From assembly GCA_039881145.1 (NCBI GenBank), contig JAYKKI010000032.1, forward strand, positions 11,213,501 through 11,277,500: DNA of 64,000 nt. The letters run 5' to 3'. Below, one piece after another: positions 62,119 through 64,000 of this stretch. Origin of the DNA: Druceiella hillmani (taxonomy: Eukaryota; Arthropoda; Insecta; Lepidoptera; Hepialidae). The notes beneath the pieces are model-generated. The model did no database searches. It worked only from the letters and a program-made list of their open reading frames with translations, and had not been told where the DNA came from. The translations under genes were made by a program, and so were the position numbers. The first letter of the stretch is position 1, and the number at the start of each line of letters is the position of its first letter.

Positions 62119-62119
<1 letters not shown>
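61936..62119. other. Low-information sequence before TA tract
   Basis: The forward open frame at 61,936-62,196 runs into the microsatellite and looks like chance. Confidence 0.4.
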
Positions 62120-62178
<59 letters not shown>

Positions 62179-62182
62179 TACA
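62120..62182. repeat. (TA)n microsatellite
   Basis: About 60 bp of TA, ending in acatatatacatg. Confidence 0.95.
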
Positions 62183-62983
62183 TGTTGCCAATTTAGATTA
62201 CACGCCTATAAAATCATTCGTAATATATTTCACCTAGCTTAACGATTCTTTCAAGTATCAATTTCAAGACCAAAGTAATTGAAAAACCTAATAAATTTTA
62301 TTTTTAATAGGTTAAGTGATGACTTAAGTTATAAAATTTAAACGGTGTCTTAATTGGCCTTAATATTACTTTAAAAAAATTTTAAATACAAATCTCTGCA
62401 ATATTTGATTACATAATTTTTAAATAAATTTTTAAAAACATACTCTCGTAAATGAGCAAGCCATATTCTGTGTGATAATGAAATAACAGTACTTTGTTTT
62501 TTAATTGTCATTTCAATTAGTGACGTGTCTTTAACTTGAAAATTGGGATAATACGAGTTAAAATGTTTAATTACGTAATTTCTTTCTGTAACATTTTCAT
62601 GACATTAAGAGAAAACTTGAAATGTTTACACTAACATTTATTTTTCACTAATTCTCGGAGAGAAACTGTGGATAAATTTTGCAAGGTAAAAGATATTTTA
62701 CCTCAGTAGCACGATTACCAAGTCTTACAGAGCCTAATGGGACGCAAAATTCAGAATTGGAAAAGTAAGCAGCACTTTTATTTGATTTAACCCTTTCTGT
62801 GAAAACCGTGGGCTCCCTTAGAAAATTATGCTCAAGATCTTAAAAATTATTACATAATACAATTTTGTTCTGCTGTATGTAGGTTTATGTGACTTAGAAA
62901 GTTACAGAGAGTCTACGTCTAATTTCAATATTAAATAACCGGCTACAATCACCGACGTAAGCTATGAACCGCCATTAATGGTC
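62183..62983. other. A+T-rich unique DNA, nothing recognised
   Basis: No gene or repeat recognised; the LINE remnant begins at its right edge. Confidence 0.45.
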
Positions 62984-63236
62984 ATGCAAAAGAAGTGGCG
63001 ATGGATTGGACATATATTTTGAAAAAAAATGGAGTTATGGAAAAAGAATACACTGGAATGGAACCTTAGAATAGAGGGAATCAAGGCAAACTCTGACAAA
63101 CTATTACCGAGAGGTGGAAGTTACTGGTTTCATTTAAAGACAACTCGAGAAGTTGGCCAAAAATTGTGTCCGTTGGCGAAAGCTCACTGAATGTCTTTGC
63201 ATCCATAGAAAATATAGGATGTATCTAACTATCTAA
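62984..63236 (+). pseudogene. LINE ORF2, C-terminal end
   Basis: Last ~85 codons of a non-LTR retrotransposon ORF2. The first frame reads QKKWRWIGHIF (equivalent to RRWRWIGHVLR) and NTLEWNLRIEG (equivalent to TALxWNPxGxR). After a frameshift near 63,095 the second frame reads YYREVEVTGFI, then RQLEKLAKNCVRWRKL and TECLCIHRKYRM, stopping at 63,234. This is the conserved tail WxxLxxLAxDRxxWRxL found in many animal LINEs. There are in-frame stops in both parts. It is a different lineage from the copy at 22.3 kb, which has the RGRPxxRW version. Confidence 0.75.
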
Positions 63237-64000
63237 ACTTCTTTTCTTAGTTAAATTGTGTTAGTATCTTTATTTCTTTAATAGGAAAGAAATAATGTAC
63301 GCACAATATGATAAGAAACGCGTACTTTTCGCAGAATGTTGTAAACATTATTTTCTCATATGTTCCGAAATCTACATGGAAATAAGAATGCGGTTTAGAC
63401 GAAAAGAAGATATTGTAGTATATAAAGAAACAGATAAATATTTTCAGGTCTGTTTTCAATATTGTATCGCATATAAAAGATAGATTCAAGTAAGGCAGCC
63501 TATTTCTTACATGAAGTTACATATATAAAAAATAATATAACGATATCGCACGTATTTGAAATGGTATAAAATATAATGCCCTGATTACTCAGGTCGTATA
63601 TTTCTACATTAAAACAAGTGATTCACTTTTTCCACATACCACGGCAATGGCGAAATTCAGTTTCGAATGTAAGGTCTAAATATTTTGGATAAAACTAAAT
63701 ATGTTTCGTTTATGCATTAGCAACTTTGTTTTTGGATCGCTCTTCGCTCGTCAAAAATTGTGCTGTATTAAAAATTTCTAAATTTGTAAACTTTCCCTCT
63801 CTAAGGTATACCAAAGAAAATACTCTAGAATGTGAAACATAGTAATAATACTCTATATAATTTAAACTCTGTATAATATTTTCTCTTTACAATTTAAATA
63901 TATTTATTAAAACAAAATAAATGAACTTGTCCAGTGGAGAACCCTACAATTGGACGGGATTATTTGCGGCTTATGAAAGAGATCTCGTAATTAAATAATT
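63237..64000. other. A+T-rich DNA, nothing firm
   Basis: Overlapping frames at 63,247-63,489 on both strands look like chance. A 25-codon frame at 63,921-63,998 (SSGEPYNWTGLFAAYERD) has protein-like composition and could be an exon edge, but the window ends there. Confidence 0.4.

Overview
This is eukaryotic, insect-like DNA: very A+T-rich (roughly 70-75% by eye), almost without open reading frames, dense in long (TA)n microsatellites and in decayed transposable elements. No complete gene is visible. The evidence for an insect comes from the transposon load (Jockey/CR1-like and RTE-like LINE remnants, a piggyBac transposase, a probable mariner tail) and from several copies of an interspersed repeat that I know best from Lepidoptera (opens near a gttccgtacctc-like block, has a ggtacttcccgttgacc-like core, ends near cacgcac..tggccg plus a T-run). 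The exact order or species cannot be settled from the sequence.

Layout. 1-12.7 kb: mostly unique A+T-rich DNA, with a LINE reverse-transcriptase (RT) fossil at 2.4-3.3 kb, a possible decayed coding stretch at 5.6-5.9 kb and a palindromic element at 6.05-6.3 kb. 12.7-20.1 kb: repeat-rich, with several copies of the lepidopteran-type repeat, a satellite-like array at 15.6-16.6 kb and two palindromic elements, one nested inside another repeat. 20-36 kb: unique DNA with an RTE-like LINE end (22.3 kb), a near-perfect 38-bp hairpin (22.95 kb), a second LINE RT fossil (27.1 kb), a G-poor tandem-repeat patch (28.1-28.9 kb) and another palindromic element (34.9 kb). 36.7-53.0 kb: a diverged, triplicated segment: copy A direct, copy B inverted (forming a long inverted repeat with A), and copy C direct; a piggyBac pseudogene lies between B and C. 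53-64 kb: hairpins, a 3 x 94-bp tandem repeat, weak exon candidates at 56 and 59.6 kb, a mariner-like tail (61.6 kb) and a third LINE end (63 kb).

The most interesting system is the palindromic family. Five copies occur in 64 kb. Both arms of the ancestral element carry, on opposite strands, a motif that folds as a small hammerhead ribozyme (CUGAAGA, stem II, GAAA, a two-to-three-pair stem III, GUC, and CCAC/GUGG as stem I). Three copies are bounded by perfect direct repeats of 13, 10 and 9 bp. Variable-length duplications, one constant end and truncation at the other end point to reverse transcription rather than cut-and-paste, as in Penelope-like retroelements, which are known to carry hammerhead motifs. 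No autonomous Penelope-type gene is present in the window.

The best candidate for a true host exon is at 59,515-59,743 (+): acceptor, start codon, signal peptide and splice donor. The rest is best read as intergenic or large-intron DNA.
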